Assembly: GCA_963575745.1 (NCBI GenBank)
Contig: CAUYUJ010001711.1
Span: 1 to 42,500, forward strand
DNA length: 42,500 nt
Source of the DNA: Prorocentrum cordatum
Lineage: Eukaryota > Sar > Dinophyceae > Prorocentrales > Prorocentraceae
Reading direction: 5' to 3'
Position numbers and translations under genes: made by a program. Shown here one piece after another: positions 19,142 to 29,655 of this stretch (position 1 is the first letter of the stretch; every line of letters begins with the position of its first letter). The notes beneath the pieces were generated by a model. It ran no database searches and was not told where the DNA came from. It saw nothing but the letters and a program-made list of their open reading frames with translations.

Positions 19142-21997
19142 CCATCTACGTGTGGCGATCCGTGTCATGAAACGAACAGGCTGCAGGCGATGCGGAGCCA
19201 GCGCACGAAGCGCCCACGAGGCGTCCGAGGGCGGCGCACCGTGCGAAAGCACGCCCGGGAGGCCCGGGCAGCGCGCGAGGCGCCCGCGGCCGTGCTCCGG
19301 AGGCAAAGCCCAGGGAGCGTGCCCAGCTATGTTGAGCAAGAGCCCCACAACACAGTCAGTGCCGCGCGCTCCTCGGGGAGCACGAGCCCCTCCTGGATGT
19401 CCAGGACTGAAGCCCTACATGGTGCATCACTCCATTGGGCGGTGCTTGCCCAGGGACATATCATATATCCTCAACACTGCCCCTCGAGCACCGATCCCCA
19501 ACCCATAGGGCAACGCCGTGTAACGCATTGCCGCGCCGAGAGCTGTCTCGGATCGCCGCCGGGTGGGGGGGGGGAGCCTTGCTCGCTCTGTCGGCCTTCC
19601 TGCGCAGCCCGGCGAGGCCAGTCCTGCCGCAGGCGCGGAGGGCGCGGAGCAGGGCGAGGCCAAGGAGGAGTGCAGCAGGGCGCTGGCGGCGGCCCTGGAG
19701 GATAGCGAGGAGAAGAGCCAGCCCAGGACGGAGTGCCGCGCGGCGATCACGGTAGCCCTGCACAAGGCGTCGGAGGGTGCCAGTTGACCCGTCCCTCCGA
19801 GGCTTGGAAACATCAGAACGGAGGCTGCGGGCAATTTTCGACGCCTGGAGGCCCTTGCGGAGACACGGGGTGGAGCCTGGGGGCCGTTTCAGGGACCCAG
19901 GGTCGTCAGAAAACGGTTCAGGGTAAAGAAGCCGCCCCGCGGGAAGGGCTCGAGTGCTCCAGGAGCCGCGGAATTGGCACAAACACGACGTCGGAGGTCT
20001 AGGTACTCACTTCACCCAGACCGATCCTGGCCAACCCCATCCTGGGGCCAGGATGGGCGCTGCCGGGATCGGCACTGGCGCGCGGCAGGCACAGCCGCTA
20101 AAAAGGCTTAGTTTGCCAGCAGGTGCCCCGAGGAAATGTCCTATCTTGCCTAGGCCCTAGGGACCCGCATCAGTCTTGGGGGCGCTCCAGGACGAGGACA
20201 GCGAGAGTGCCCGTACATGTCTTACCGTAGGGGGGGCAACTATCTCGTCGCGCGCGCATAGCCGCAAGGAGCAAAGAAGACCTCCTGCATACCCACAACC
20301 CCGACCCTATCATGAGTCATTCCGAGGGCTGGCCCAGAGTATATGTGGCCTTCGGCTCATCCCACCACCGTGCCTCGGTCGCGGATGTATTTTGTAGGGC
20401 TCTTGCGAGCCTCTCGGGGGGCTTCTTCGGCTCATCCCGCAACCGTGCCTGGATCGCGGATGCATATTGTAGGGCTCTTGCGGGCCTCGTGGGGGGCCTC
20501 ATGAGGACCGCCCGGAAGCCTCTCGGGGGCATCTTGGGGGGCTTCTTGGGGGCCTGCTGGCGGCTTCGGTGGTCATCTTGGGGCGGGGGGTCATCTTGGG
20601 GCGGGGGGGCTTCGGCACCTCCTGCATACCCACAGCCCCGACCCTAGCATGAATAATCCCGAGGGGTATGTCTGTGCCTGGGTCGCGCATGCAAGCTGTA
20701 GGATTCTTGCGGGCCTCGTGTGGCCTCTTGTGGGGGCCTCCCAGGAGCCTCCTGCGGGCCTCCTGGAAGCCTCTTGGGGGGCCTCCTGGGGGCCTCTTGG
20801 AGGTTTGCTGGCGGCCTCGGTGGTCATCTTGGGGCGGGGGGGCTCGCAATGTCAGCTCGCCCTCTCAGGCCCCTCTTGGGGCCGACTTGGGCCGTCTGAG
20901 CTTCTTGGGCTGGTTTGGCTTTCGGGGGCCGTCTTGGGGCCCTCTTTGTAGGCGATTGGGCTGTCGTGGAGCGTCGGCAGCTCGAACATGCGAGAACGTT
21001 CAAGTTTGAACAGGAAGCTATAGCACTTACTTGATCTTGGCCTGTCAGGGCACTCTTGGGCGGCCTCTTGGAGCCGTCTTGGGGCGTGCTGGAGCGTAGT
21101 GGGGGGCATCTTGGGCCGTATCGGTTCTCTCTTGGACCGTCTTGGGCGCTTCTCGTGAGACCCTTACAGGTTCGTCGGCTCGTTCTGGGCGGAATCACCG
21201 TCCCAGAGGCCGGCGCGACAGATCCCAAGGACATTCAAGAGCGCCCAGATCCTAAGAGCATTGAAGAACACTCTATAGGCCGTCAAGTTTGCACACTTGC
21301 GTGAGCCTTGTGGCAGGCACTCCACTTCGTGCTGAAGGCACGGTAGCGGATCTTGGGGCCCTGCTGGGGTTGTCTTGGGGTGTTCTTGGGGGCCTTGGAG
21401 GGCGTCTTGGGCCCCTTCTGAGCCTATTTCGGGGCTCTTCTGGGCGACCTTGGAGCCATTCTTGGGCCTCAGACGCCCGTCATCGGACGCGAACAGATGA
21501 GCAACGGCGAGAAGGGACAACTTCTGGGTTCTGGCATGATGCTGGCTTATTCGGGAATCCTTGAGAGGCGTCGCGGCCCGTCGGGCCGCCTTGAGAGGTT
21601 CCATGCCTCTTAGAGGCACGCTGGACGGCATACTCGTCCATCTTGGCCGTGCTGTGCCACCTTTGAGGCCACCTTGTGTATCCTGAGACCCTGGAGGCAC
21701 CGCAAATGGACCATCTCACCCCTCGGGAGGTGGGCGGCGGGCGTCCAGGCCAGGGTAGGGGTCAGGGGAAGGGGCAAGCACCTCCCCGAAGGGGAAGAAC
21801 GGGGCCGGGCAGAGCTGGAGCCCTGAACCGCCCAAGTCTGTCCAGAGGGCTGGTGGGGCCTCGATCCCGCGCCCCGAGAGCTTTCGACACGCCAGTGTTG
21901 CCCCGTGCCGGCGAAGCAAACAGCGAGTGCGCCTCTGGGGCGGGCATGAAGCGTGTGGGGGCGTGGAGGGTGTTGGGTCGGTGCGATCCACGCCGTG
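19142..21997 (+). repeat. tandem array copy 2 (2,856 bp)
   Basis: Same order as copy 1, but with block alpha (about 20312) followed by block beta (GCATGAATAATCCCGAGGGG, about 20648), which accounts for most of the extra 275 bp. Differs from copy 3 by a handful of substitutions and no length change that I noticed. Confidence 0.93.
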
Positions 21998-24853
21998 CTA
22001 TCTACGTGTGGCGATCCGTGTCATGAAACGAACAGGCTGCAGGCGATGCGGAGCCAGCGCACGAAGCGCCCACGAGGCGCCCGAGGGCGGCGCACCGTGC
22101 GAAAGCACGCCCGGGAGGCCTGGCCAGCGCGCGAGGCGCCCGCGGCCGTGCTCCGGAGGCAAAGCCCAGGGAGCGTGCCCAGCTATGTTGAGCAAGAGCC
22201 CCACAACACAGTCAGTGCCGCGCGCTCCTCGGGGAGCACGAGCCCCTCCTGGATGTCCAGGACTGAAGCCCTACATGGTGCATCACTCCATTGGGCGGTG
22301 CTTGCCCAGGGACATATCATATATCCTCAACACTGCCCCTCGAGCACCGATCCCCAACCCATAGGGCAACGCCGTGTAACGCATTGCCACGCCGAGAGCT
22401 GTCTCGGATCGCCGCCGGGTGGGGGGGGGGAGCCTTGCTCGCTCTGTCGGCCTTCCTGCGCAGCCCGGCGAGGCCAGTCCTGCCGCAGGCGCGGAGGGCG
22501 CGGAGCAGGGCGAGGCCAAGGAGGAGTGCAGCAGGGCGCTGGCGGCGGCCCTGGAGGATAGCGAGGAGAAGAGCCAGCCCAGGACGGAGTGCCGCGCGGC
22601 GATCACGGTAGCCCTGCACAAGGCGTCGGAGGGTGCCAGTTGACCCGTCCCTCCGAGGCTTGGAAACATCAGAACGGAGGCTGCGGGCAATTTTCGACGC
22701 CTGGAGGCCCTTGCGGAGACACGGGGTGGAGCCTGGGGGCCGTTTCAGGGACCCAGGGTCGTCAGAAAACGGTTCAGGGTAAAGAAGCCGCCCCGCGGGA
22801 AGGGCTCGAGTGCTCCAGGAGCCGCGGAATTGGCACAAACACGACGTCGGAGGTCTAGGTACTCACTTCACCCAGACCGATCCTGGCCAACCCCATCCTG
22901 GGGCCAGGATGGGCGCTGCCGGGATCGGCACTGGCGCGCGGCAGGCACAGCCGCTAAAAAGGCTTAGTTTGCCAGCAGGTGCCCCGAGGAAATGTCCTAT
23001 CTTGCCTAGGCCCTAGGGACCCGCATCAGTCTTGGGGGCGCTCCAGGACGAGGACAGCGAGAGTGCCCGTACATGTCTTACCGTAGGGGGGGCAACTATC
23101 TCGTCGCGCGCGCATAGCCGCAAGGAGCAAAGAAGACCTCCTGCATACCCACAACCCCGACCCTATCATGAGTCATTCCGAGGGCTGGCCCAGAGTATAT
23201 GTGGCCTTCGGCTCATCCCACCACCGTGCCTCGGTCGCGGATGTATTTTGTAGGGCTTTTGCGAGCCTCTCGGGGGGCTTCTTCGGCTCATCCCGCAACC
23301 GTGCCTGGATCGCGGATGCATATTGTAGGGCTCTTGCGGGCCTCGTGGGGGGCCTCATGAGGACCGCCCGGAAGCCTCTGGGGGGCATCTTGGGGGGCTT
23401 CTTGGGGGCCTGCTGGCGGCTTCGGTGGTCATCTTGGGGCGGGGGGTCATCTTGGGGCGGGGGGGCTTCGGCACCTCCTGCATACCCACAGCCCCGACCC
23501 TAGCATGAATAATCCCGAGGGGTATGTCTGTGCCTGGGTCGCGCATGCAAGCTGTAGGATTCTTGCGGGCCTCGTGTGGCCTCTTGTGGGGGCCTCCCAG
23601 GAGCCTCCTGCGGGCCTCCTGGAAGCCTCTTGGGGGGCCTCCTGGGGGCCTCTTGGAGGTTTGCTGGCGGCCTCGGTGGTCATCTTGGGGCGGGGGGGCT
23701 CGCAATGTCAGCTCGCCCTCTCAGGCCCCTCTTGGGGCCGACTTGGGCCGTCTGAGCTTCTTGGGCTGGTTTGGCTTTCGGGGGCCGTCTTGGGGCCCTC
23801 TTTGTAGGCGATTGGGCTGTCGTGGAGCGTCGGCAGCTCGAACATGCGAGAACGTTCAAGTTTGAACAGGAAGCTATAGCACTTACTTGATCTTGGCCTG
23901 TCAGGGCACTCTTGGGCGGCCTCTTGGAGCCGTCTTGGGGCGTGCTGGAGCGTAGTGGGGGGCATCTTGGGCCGTATCGGTTCTCTCTTGGACCGTCTTG
24001 GGCGCTTCTCGTGAGACCCTTACAGGTTCGTCGGCTCGTTCTGGGCGGAATCACCGTCCCAGAGGCCGGCGCGACAGATCCCAAGGACATTCAAGAGCGC
24101 CCAGATCCTAAGAGCATTGAAGAACACTCTATAGGCCGTCAAGTTTGCACACTTGCGTGAGCCTTGTGGCAGGCACTCCACTTCGTGCTGAAGGCACGGT
24201 AGCGGATCTTGGGGCCCTGCTGGGGTTGTCTTGGGGTGTTCTTGGGGGCCTTGGAGGGCGTCTTGGGCCCCTTCTGAGCCTATTTCGGGGCTCTTCTGGG
24301 CGATCTTGGAGCCATTCTTGGGCCTCAGACGCCCGTCATCGGACGCGAACAGATGAGCAACGGCGAGAAGGGACAACTTCTGGGTTCTGGCATGATGCTG
24401 GCTTATTCGGGAATCCTTGAGAGGCGTCGTGGCCCGTCGGGCCGCCTTGAGAGGTTCCATGCCTCTTAGAGGCACGCTGGACGGCATACTCGTCCATCTT
24501 GGCCGTGCTGTGCCACCTTTGAGGCCACCTTGTGTATCCTGAGACCCTGGAGGCACCGCAAATGGACCATCTCACCCCTCGGGAGGGGGGCGGCGGGCGT
24601 CCAGGCCAGGGTAGGGGTCAGGGGAAGGGGCAAGCACCTCCCCGAAGGGGAAGAACGGGGCCGGGCAGAGCTGGAGCCCTGAACCGCCCAAGTCTGTCCA
24701 GAGGGCTGGTGGGGCCTCGATCCCGCGCCCCGAGAGCTTTCGACACGCCAGTGTTGCCCCGTGCCGGCGAAGCAAACAGCGAGTGCGCCTCTGGGGCGGG
24801 CATGAAGCGTGTGGGGGCGTGGAGGGTGTTGGGTCGGTGCGATCCACGCCGTG
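21998..24853 (+). repeat. tandem array copy 3 (2,856 bp)
   Basis: Same length as copy 2 and nearly identical. Examples of differences: C/T at 20399 versus 23255 and CTCGGG/CTGGGG at about 20520 versus 23376. Carries both blocks alpha and beta. Confidence 0.93.
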
Positions 24854-25253
24854 CTATCTACGTGTGGCGATCCGTGTCATGAAACGAACAGGCTGCAGGC
24901 GATGCGGAGCCAGCGCACGAAGCGCCCACGAGGCGCCCGAGGGCGGCGCACCGTGCGAAAGCACGCCCGGGAGGCCTGGCCAGCGCGCGAGGCGCCCGCG
25001 GCCGTGCTCCGGAGGCAAAGCCCAGGGAGCGTGCCCAGCTATGTTGAGCAAGAGCCCCACAACACAGTCAGTGCCGCGCGCTCCTCGGGGAGCACGAGCC
25101 CCTCTTGGATGTCCAGGACTGAAGCCCTACAGTGCATCACTCCATTGGGCGGTGCTTGCCCAGGGACATCCTCAACACTGCCCCTCGAAGACCGATCCCC
25201 AACCCATAGGGTAACGCCGTGTAACGCATTGCCGCGCCGAGAGCTGTCTCGGA

Positions 25254-25631
25254 TTGCCGCCGGGTGGGGGGGGGTGGAGCCTTGCTCGCCCTGTCGGCCT
25301 TCCTGCGCAGCCCGGCGAGGCCAGTCCTGCCGCATGCGCGGAGGGCGCGGAGCAGGGCGAGGCCAAGGAAGAGTGCAGCAGGGCGCTGGCGGCGGCCCTG
25401 GAGAAGAGCGAGGAGAAGAGCCAGCCCAGGACGGAGTGCCGCGCGGCGATCACGGTAGCCCTGCACAAGGCGTCGGAGGGTGCCAGTTTACGCCCGTCCC
25501 TCCAGGGCTTTGAAACATCTGAACGGAGGCTGCGGGCAATTTTCGACGCCTGGAGGCCCTGGCGGAGACACGGGGTGGAGCCTGGGGGCCGTTTCAGGGA
25601 CCCAGGGTCGTCAGAAAACGGTTCAGGGTAA
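25254..25631 (+). CDS. small open frame recurring in each array unit (longest version)
   Basis: Each unit has a plus-strand frame containing EASPAA(G/C)AEGAEQGEAKEE followed by CSRALAAALE(D/K)SEEKSQP and ITVALHKASEGAS. Copies 1-3 stop right after it (TGA in GCCAGTTGACCC). Copy 4 (this one, 125 codons) reads on through QGFETSERRLRAIFDAWRPW to a stop at 25629. The segment is helical and charged, with no family I know. It may be an exon of a gene amplified in the array or a chance frame in GC-rich DNA. Confidence 0.25.
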   Translation: MPPGGGGWSLARPVGLPAQPGEASPAACAEGAEQGEAKEECSRALAAALEKSEEKSQPRTECRAAITVALHKASEGASLRPSLQGFETSERRLRAIFDAWRPWRRHGVEPGGRFRDPGSSENGSG

Positions 25632-27180
25632 AGAAGCCGGCCCGCGGGAAGGGCTCGAGTGCTCCAGGAGCCGCGGAATTGGCACAAACACGACGTCGGA
25701 GGTCTAGGTGCTCACTTCACCCAGACCGATCCTGGCCAGCCCCATCCTGGGGCCAGGATGGGCGCTGCCGGGATCGGCACTGGCACACAGCAGGCACAGC
25801 CGCTAAGAAGCTGAGTTTGCCAGCAGGTGCCCCGAGGAAATTTCCTATCTCGCCAAGGCCCGCATCAGTCTTGGGGGCGCTCCAGGAGGGCTCGATGAGG
25901 ACAACGAGAGTGACCGTACACATCGTACCGCAGGACTTCTCATCGCGCGTGCATAGCCGCAAAGAGCAAGCAGGACCTCCTGCATACCCACAGCCCCGAC
26001 CCTAGCATGAATAATCCCGAGGGGTATGCCTGTGCCTGGGTCGCGCATGCAAGCTGTAGGATTCTTGCGGGCCTCGTGTGGCCTCTTGTGGGGGCCTCCC
26101 GGGAGCCTCCTGCGGGCCTCCTGGAAGCCTCTTGGGGGGCCTCCTGGGGGCCTCTTGGAGGCTTGCTGGCGGCCTCGGTGGTCATCTTGGGGCGGGGGGG
26201 GCTCGACATGTCAGTTCGCCCTCCCTCTCTCGGGCCCAACTTAAGGCCCTCTTAGGCCGTCTTAGCCTCGTGGGCCGTCTTGGCTTTCTCGGGGGCAGTC
26301 TTGGGGCCCTCTTTGGAGGCGATTGGGCCGTCTTGGAGTGATCTTGGGGGCCTCTTGGGCAGTCGTGGAGCGTCGGCAGCTCGAACATGTGAGAACGTTC
26401 AAGTGCGAACATGAACCTATAGCACCTACTTGATCTTGGCCTGCCAGGGCACTCTTGGGCGGCCTCTTGGAGCCGTCTTGGGGCGTGCTGGAGCGTATTG
26501 GGGGGCATCTTGGGCCGTCTCGGTTCTCTCTTGGACCGTCTTGGGCGCTTCTCGTGAGACCCTTACAGGTTCGTCGGGTCGTTCTGGGCGGAATCACCGT
26601 CCCAGAGGCCGACGCGACAGATCCTAAGGACACTCAAGAGCGCCCAGATCCTAAGAGCACTGAAGAACACTCTAAAGTCCGTCAAGTTTGTACACTTGCG
26701 TGAGCCTTGTGGCAGGCACTCCACTTCGTGCTGAAGGCACGGTAGCGAATCTTGGGGCCCTGCTGGGGTTGTCTTGGGGTGTTCTTGGGGGCCTTTGAGG
26801 GCGTCTTGGGCCCCTTCTGAGCCTATTTCGAGGCTCTTCTGGGCGATCTTGGAGCCATTCTTGGGCCTCAGACGCCCGTCATCGGACGCGAACAGATGAG
26901 CAACGGCGAGAAGGGACAACTTCTGGGTTATGGCATGATGTTGGCTTATTCGGGAATCCTTGAGAGGCGTCGTGGCCCGTCGGGCCAGCCTTGAGAGGCT
27001 TCCATGCCTCTTAGAGGCATGCTGGACGGCATACTCGTCCATCTTGGCCGTGGTGTGCCACCGCGAATGGACCATCTCACCCCTCGGGGGGGGGCGGCGG
27101 GCGTCCAGGCCAGGGTAGGGGTCAGGGGAAGGGGCAAGCACCTCCCCGAAGGGGAAGAACGGGGCCGGGCAGAGCTGGGA

Positions 27181-27266
27181 CCCTCCTCCTCCTCCTCCTC
27201 CTCCTCCTCCTCCTCGTCCTCCTCCTCCTCCTCCTCCTCCTCCTCCTCCTCCTCCTCCACCTCCTC
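27181..27266 (+). repeat. (CCT)n microsatellite in array copy 4
   Basis: CCT triplets with one CGT interruption, at the left end of the copy-4 insertion. Confidence 0.93.
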
Positions 27267-27537
27267 TTTTCAAAGCGAGGACCTGCGGGGGCGGCTGGGT
27301 GGGTGTGAGCGAACGCGATGCGAGGAGGGACTGCCGCAGTGCCCCTGGAGCAGCGTGGCTAAGTCTGAAGTCTAAGTCTGCCCAGAGGGCTGGTGGGGCC
27401 TCGATCCCGCGCCCCGAGAGCTTTCGACACGCCAGTGTTGCCCCGCGCCGGCGAAGCAAACAGCGAGTGCGCCTCTGGGGCGGGCATGAAGCGTGTGGGG
27501 GCGTGGAGGGTGTTGTGTCGGTGCGATCCACGAGGTG

Positions 27538-28750
27538 CCATCTACGTGTGGCGATCCGTGTCATGAAACGAACAGGCTGCAAGCGATGCGGAGCCAGCGC
27601 ACGAAGCGCCCACGAGGCGCCCAAGGGCGGCGCACCGTGCGAAAGCACGCCCGGAAGGCCTGGCCAGCGCGCGAGGCGCCCGCGGCCGTGCTCCGGAGGC
27701 AAAGCCCAGGGAGCGTGCCCAGCTATGTTGAGCAAAAGCCCCACAACACAGTCAGTGCCGCGCGCTCCTCGGGGAGCACGAGCCCCTCCTGGATGTCCAG
27801 GACTGAAGCCCTACAGTGCACCACTCCATTGGGCTGTGCTTGCCCAGGGACATCTCATATATCCTCAACACTGCCCCTCGAACACCGATCCCCAACCCAT
27901 CGGGTAACGCCGTGTAACGCATTGCCGCGCCGAGAGCTGTCTCGGATTGCCGCCGGGTGGGGGGGGGAGCCTTGCTCGCCCTGTCGGCCTTCCTGCGCAG
28001 CCCGGCGAGGCCAGTCCTGCCGCATGCGCGGAGGGCGCGGAGCAGGGCGAGGCCAAGGAAGAGTGCAGCAGGGCGCTGGCGGCGGCCCTGGAGAAGAGCG
28101 AGGAGAAGAGCCGGCCCAGGACGGAGTGCCGCGCGGCGATCACGGTAGCCCTGCACAAGGCGTCGGAGGGTGCCAGTTTACCCGTCCCTCCAGGGCTTTG
28201 AAACATCTGAACGGAGGCTGCGGGCAATTTTCGACGCCTGGAGGCCCTGGCGGAGACACGGGGTTGAGCCTGGGGGCCGTTTCAGGGACCCAGGGTCGTC
28301 AGAAAACGGTTCAGGGTAAAGAAGCCGACCCACGGGAAGGGCTCGAGTGCTCCAGGAGCCGCGGAATTGGCACAAACACGACGTCGGAGGTCTAGGTGCT
28401 CACTTCACCCAGACCGATCCTGGCCAGCCCCATCCTGGGGCCAGGATGGGCGCTGCCAGGATCGGCATTGGCGCGCAGCAGGCACAGCCGATAAGAAGCA
28501 TAGTTTGCCAGCAGGTGCCCCGAGGAAGTTGCCTACCTCTCGAAAGCCTTAGGGTTTTCCTGGGCTTCTTCCTCCTGGGGAATCAATGAGGACAACGAAT
28601 TTGTTCGTACATGTCAAATCGTGGGGTATCTCGTCGCGCGCGCATAGCCGCCAAGAGCAAACAGGACCTCCCGCATAATTACCCACAACCCCGACCCGAT
28701 CATGAATATCCCGAGGGCTGGTTCTGCCCAGGGTATCGAAGACGCCTACG
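27538..28750 (+). repeat. tandem array copy 5, truncated
   Basis: Follows the unit as far as the CGCGCGCATAGCCGC ... CCCACAACCCCGACCC block (about 28700), then passes into the GGCC/CTTGG-rich array that contains the copia element. The small frame reads EKSEEKS as in copy 4. Confidence 0.85.
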
Positions 28751-29327
28751 GCGACGCGGCCCCCTGCCTTTTGGATTCGCTCATGTAGCCGAGAGTTGTG
28801 GCAGGAGCTCTGCCTAGCTTTTGGACCATGTGTTCCCCCAGCCGTTGTAGAAACCCTTCGGGGAAGACTTGGGCAAGGATGGCGGGGAAGATCAGGAGAA
28901 GGAGGAGGAGAAGGGGGCATCTCGGGAGCATCCAGGGGCACTCTTGGGGCCTCCTGGGAGCTTCCTGGGAGCCTCTTGGAGGAAGCTTGGGGGCCTCCTT
29001 GGGCCACTTGGGGGGCTTTGGTGACCTTTGGGGGCTTCTCGGGTGCTTCTTTGACCGTCTTAGGACATGCCTGGCCCGTCGGAAGCCGTCTTGGGGGCCT
29101 CTCTGGGCCGACGTGGGGCCCTCTTGGGGCCATCTTGGGGGCCTCTTGGATCGTTCTGGTGCCGTATTGGAGGCCTCTTGTTTTCTGTGGGAGATCTTGG
29201 GCCGCCTCGGGCCGTCGGAATGCCGAAAAGAAACACATGCCAACATCCTTCGGACATCGAAGGAACATCAATGATGTTGGCCTCTTCGGGCCTTCCTGGA
29301 GGCCCTCTTGGAGGCCTCTTGGGCCGT
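28751..29327 (+). repeat. GGCC/CTTGG-rich array, part left of the copia element
   Basis: Irregular GGGGGCCTCTTGGGCCGTCTTGG-type units. The last ~180 bp are a B-type monomer (TTGTTTTCTGTGGGAG at 29178) of the higher-order repeat that resumes at 39327. Frames on both strands are Pro/Arg/Gly-rich artefacts. Confidence 0.88.
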
Positions 29328-29331
29328 CTTG
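29328..29331 (+). repeat. target-site duplication CTTG (left copy)
   Basis: CTTG precedes the 5' LTR and also follows the 3' LTR at 39327-39330. The uninterrupted array sequence near 40090-40106 reads straight through the same target with one CTTG, so the duplication is 4 bp. Many copia elements make 5 bp. Confidence 0.85.
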
Positions 29332-29510
29332 TGTGGAGACTCTCTTGTTTTATCGATATAGGTTTAGCATAATGTTCTTTCCCGTGAAGCCCAACATTCC
29401 AGCTCACGGGAGGCCAGGATTGTTCGTACGTGTTTCAGGGAAGAATGTACTGTGGTTGCCGCTTTGTGGCTCAAGGCCAAAATGCATCTGCTTATCCTGC
29501 TGCTGCCACA
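29332..29510 (+). repeat. 5' LTR of the copia element
   Basis: 179 bp direct repeat of 39148-39326 with three differences, all transitions (98.3% identity by my reading). Its termini TGTGG/CCACA are a short inverted repeat typical of LTRs. It contains an inverted repeat, CCCGTGA ... TCACGGG (about 29378-29410), able to form a 7 bp stem. Near its 3' end GGCTCAAG (29468-29475) matches the last 8 bases of the dinoflagellate spliced leader. The short LTR suggests a compact promoter and polyadenylation region; I see no TATA box. Confidence 0.96.
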
Positions 29511-29512
29511 GT

Positions 29513-29524
29513 TGGTAGCGGAGC
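29513..29524 (+). other. candidate primer-binding site (initiator-tRNA type)
   Basis: TGGTAGCGGAGC lies two bases after the 5' LTR. It resembles the TGGTATCAGAGC site of plant copia elements and differs at one position from the complement of the typical eukaryotic initiator tRNA 3' end over the first 11 bases. Position and sequence both fit minus-strand priming by initiator Met-tRNA. The host tRNA is not in the window, so the match is inferred. Confidence 0.7.
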
Positions 29525-29655
29525 AGTGTTCGGCGCGGCATGCATGGGCGCCTCCAGGTACCGCTGATCAGCTGTGGTGCCGGGGGCAGCTCGGGCGGCT
29601 GCGCGGGCGCTGCTCTCACCGGACTGGACAGAGCGCGGATCCACGGCAGGCATTG

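Larger units (their letters stand above)
24854..27537 (+). repeat. tandem array copy 4 (2,684 bp), with a (CCT)n insertion
   Basis: The first ~270 bp match copy 3; after that it diverges toward copy 5 (EKSEEK instead of EDSEEK in the small frame, CATGCGCGG instead of CAGGCGCGG). It has block beta (about 26005) and no block alpha. Between 27178 and 27375 it holds about 190 bp absent from the other copies, beginning with (CCT)n. Confidence 0.9.

Noticed and set aside
28549-29271. 240-codon minus-strand frame next to the copia element
   Set aside because: Pro/Arg-rich repeat translation; its more ordinary end lies in the recurring CATAGCCGC/CCCCGACCC block of the array, with no known domain.
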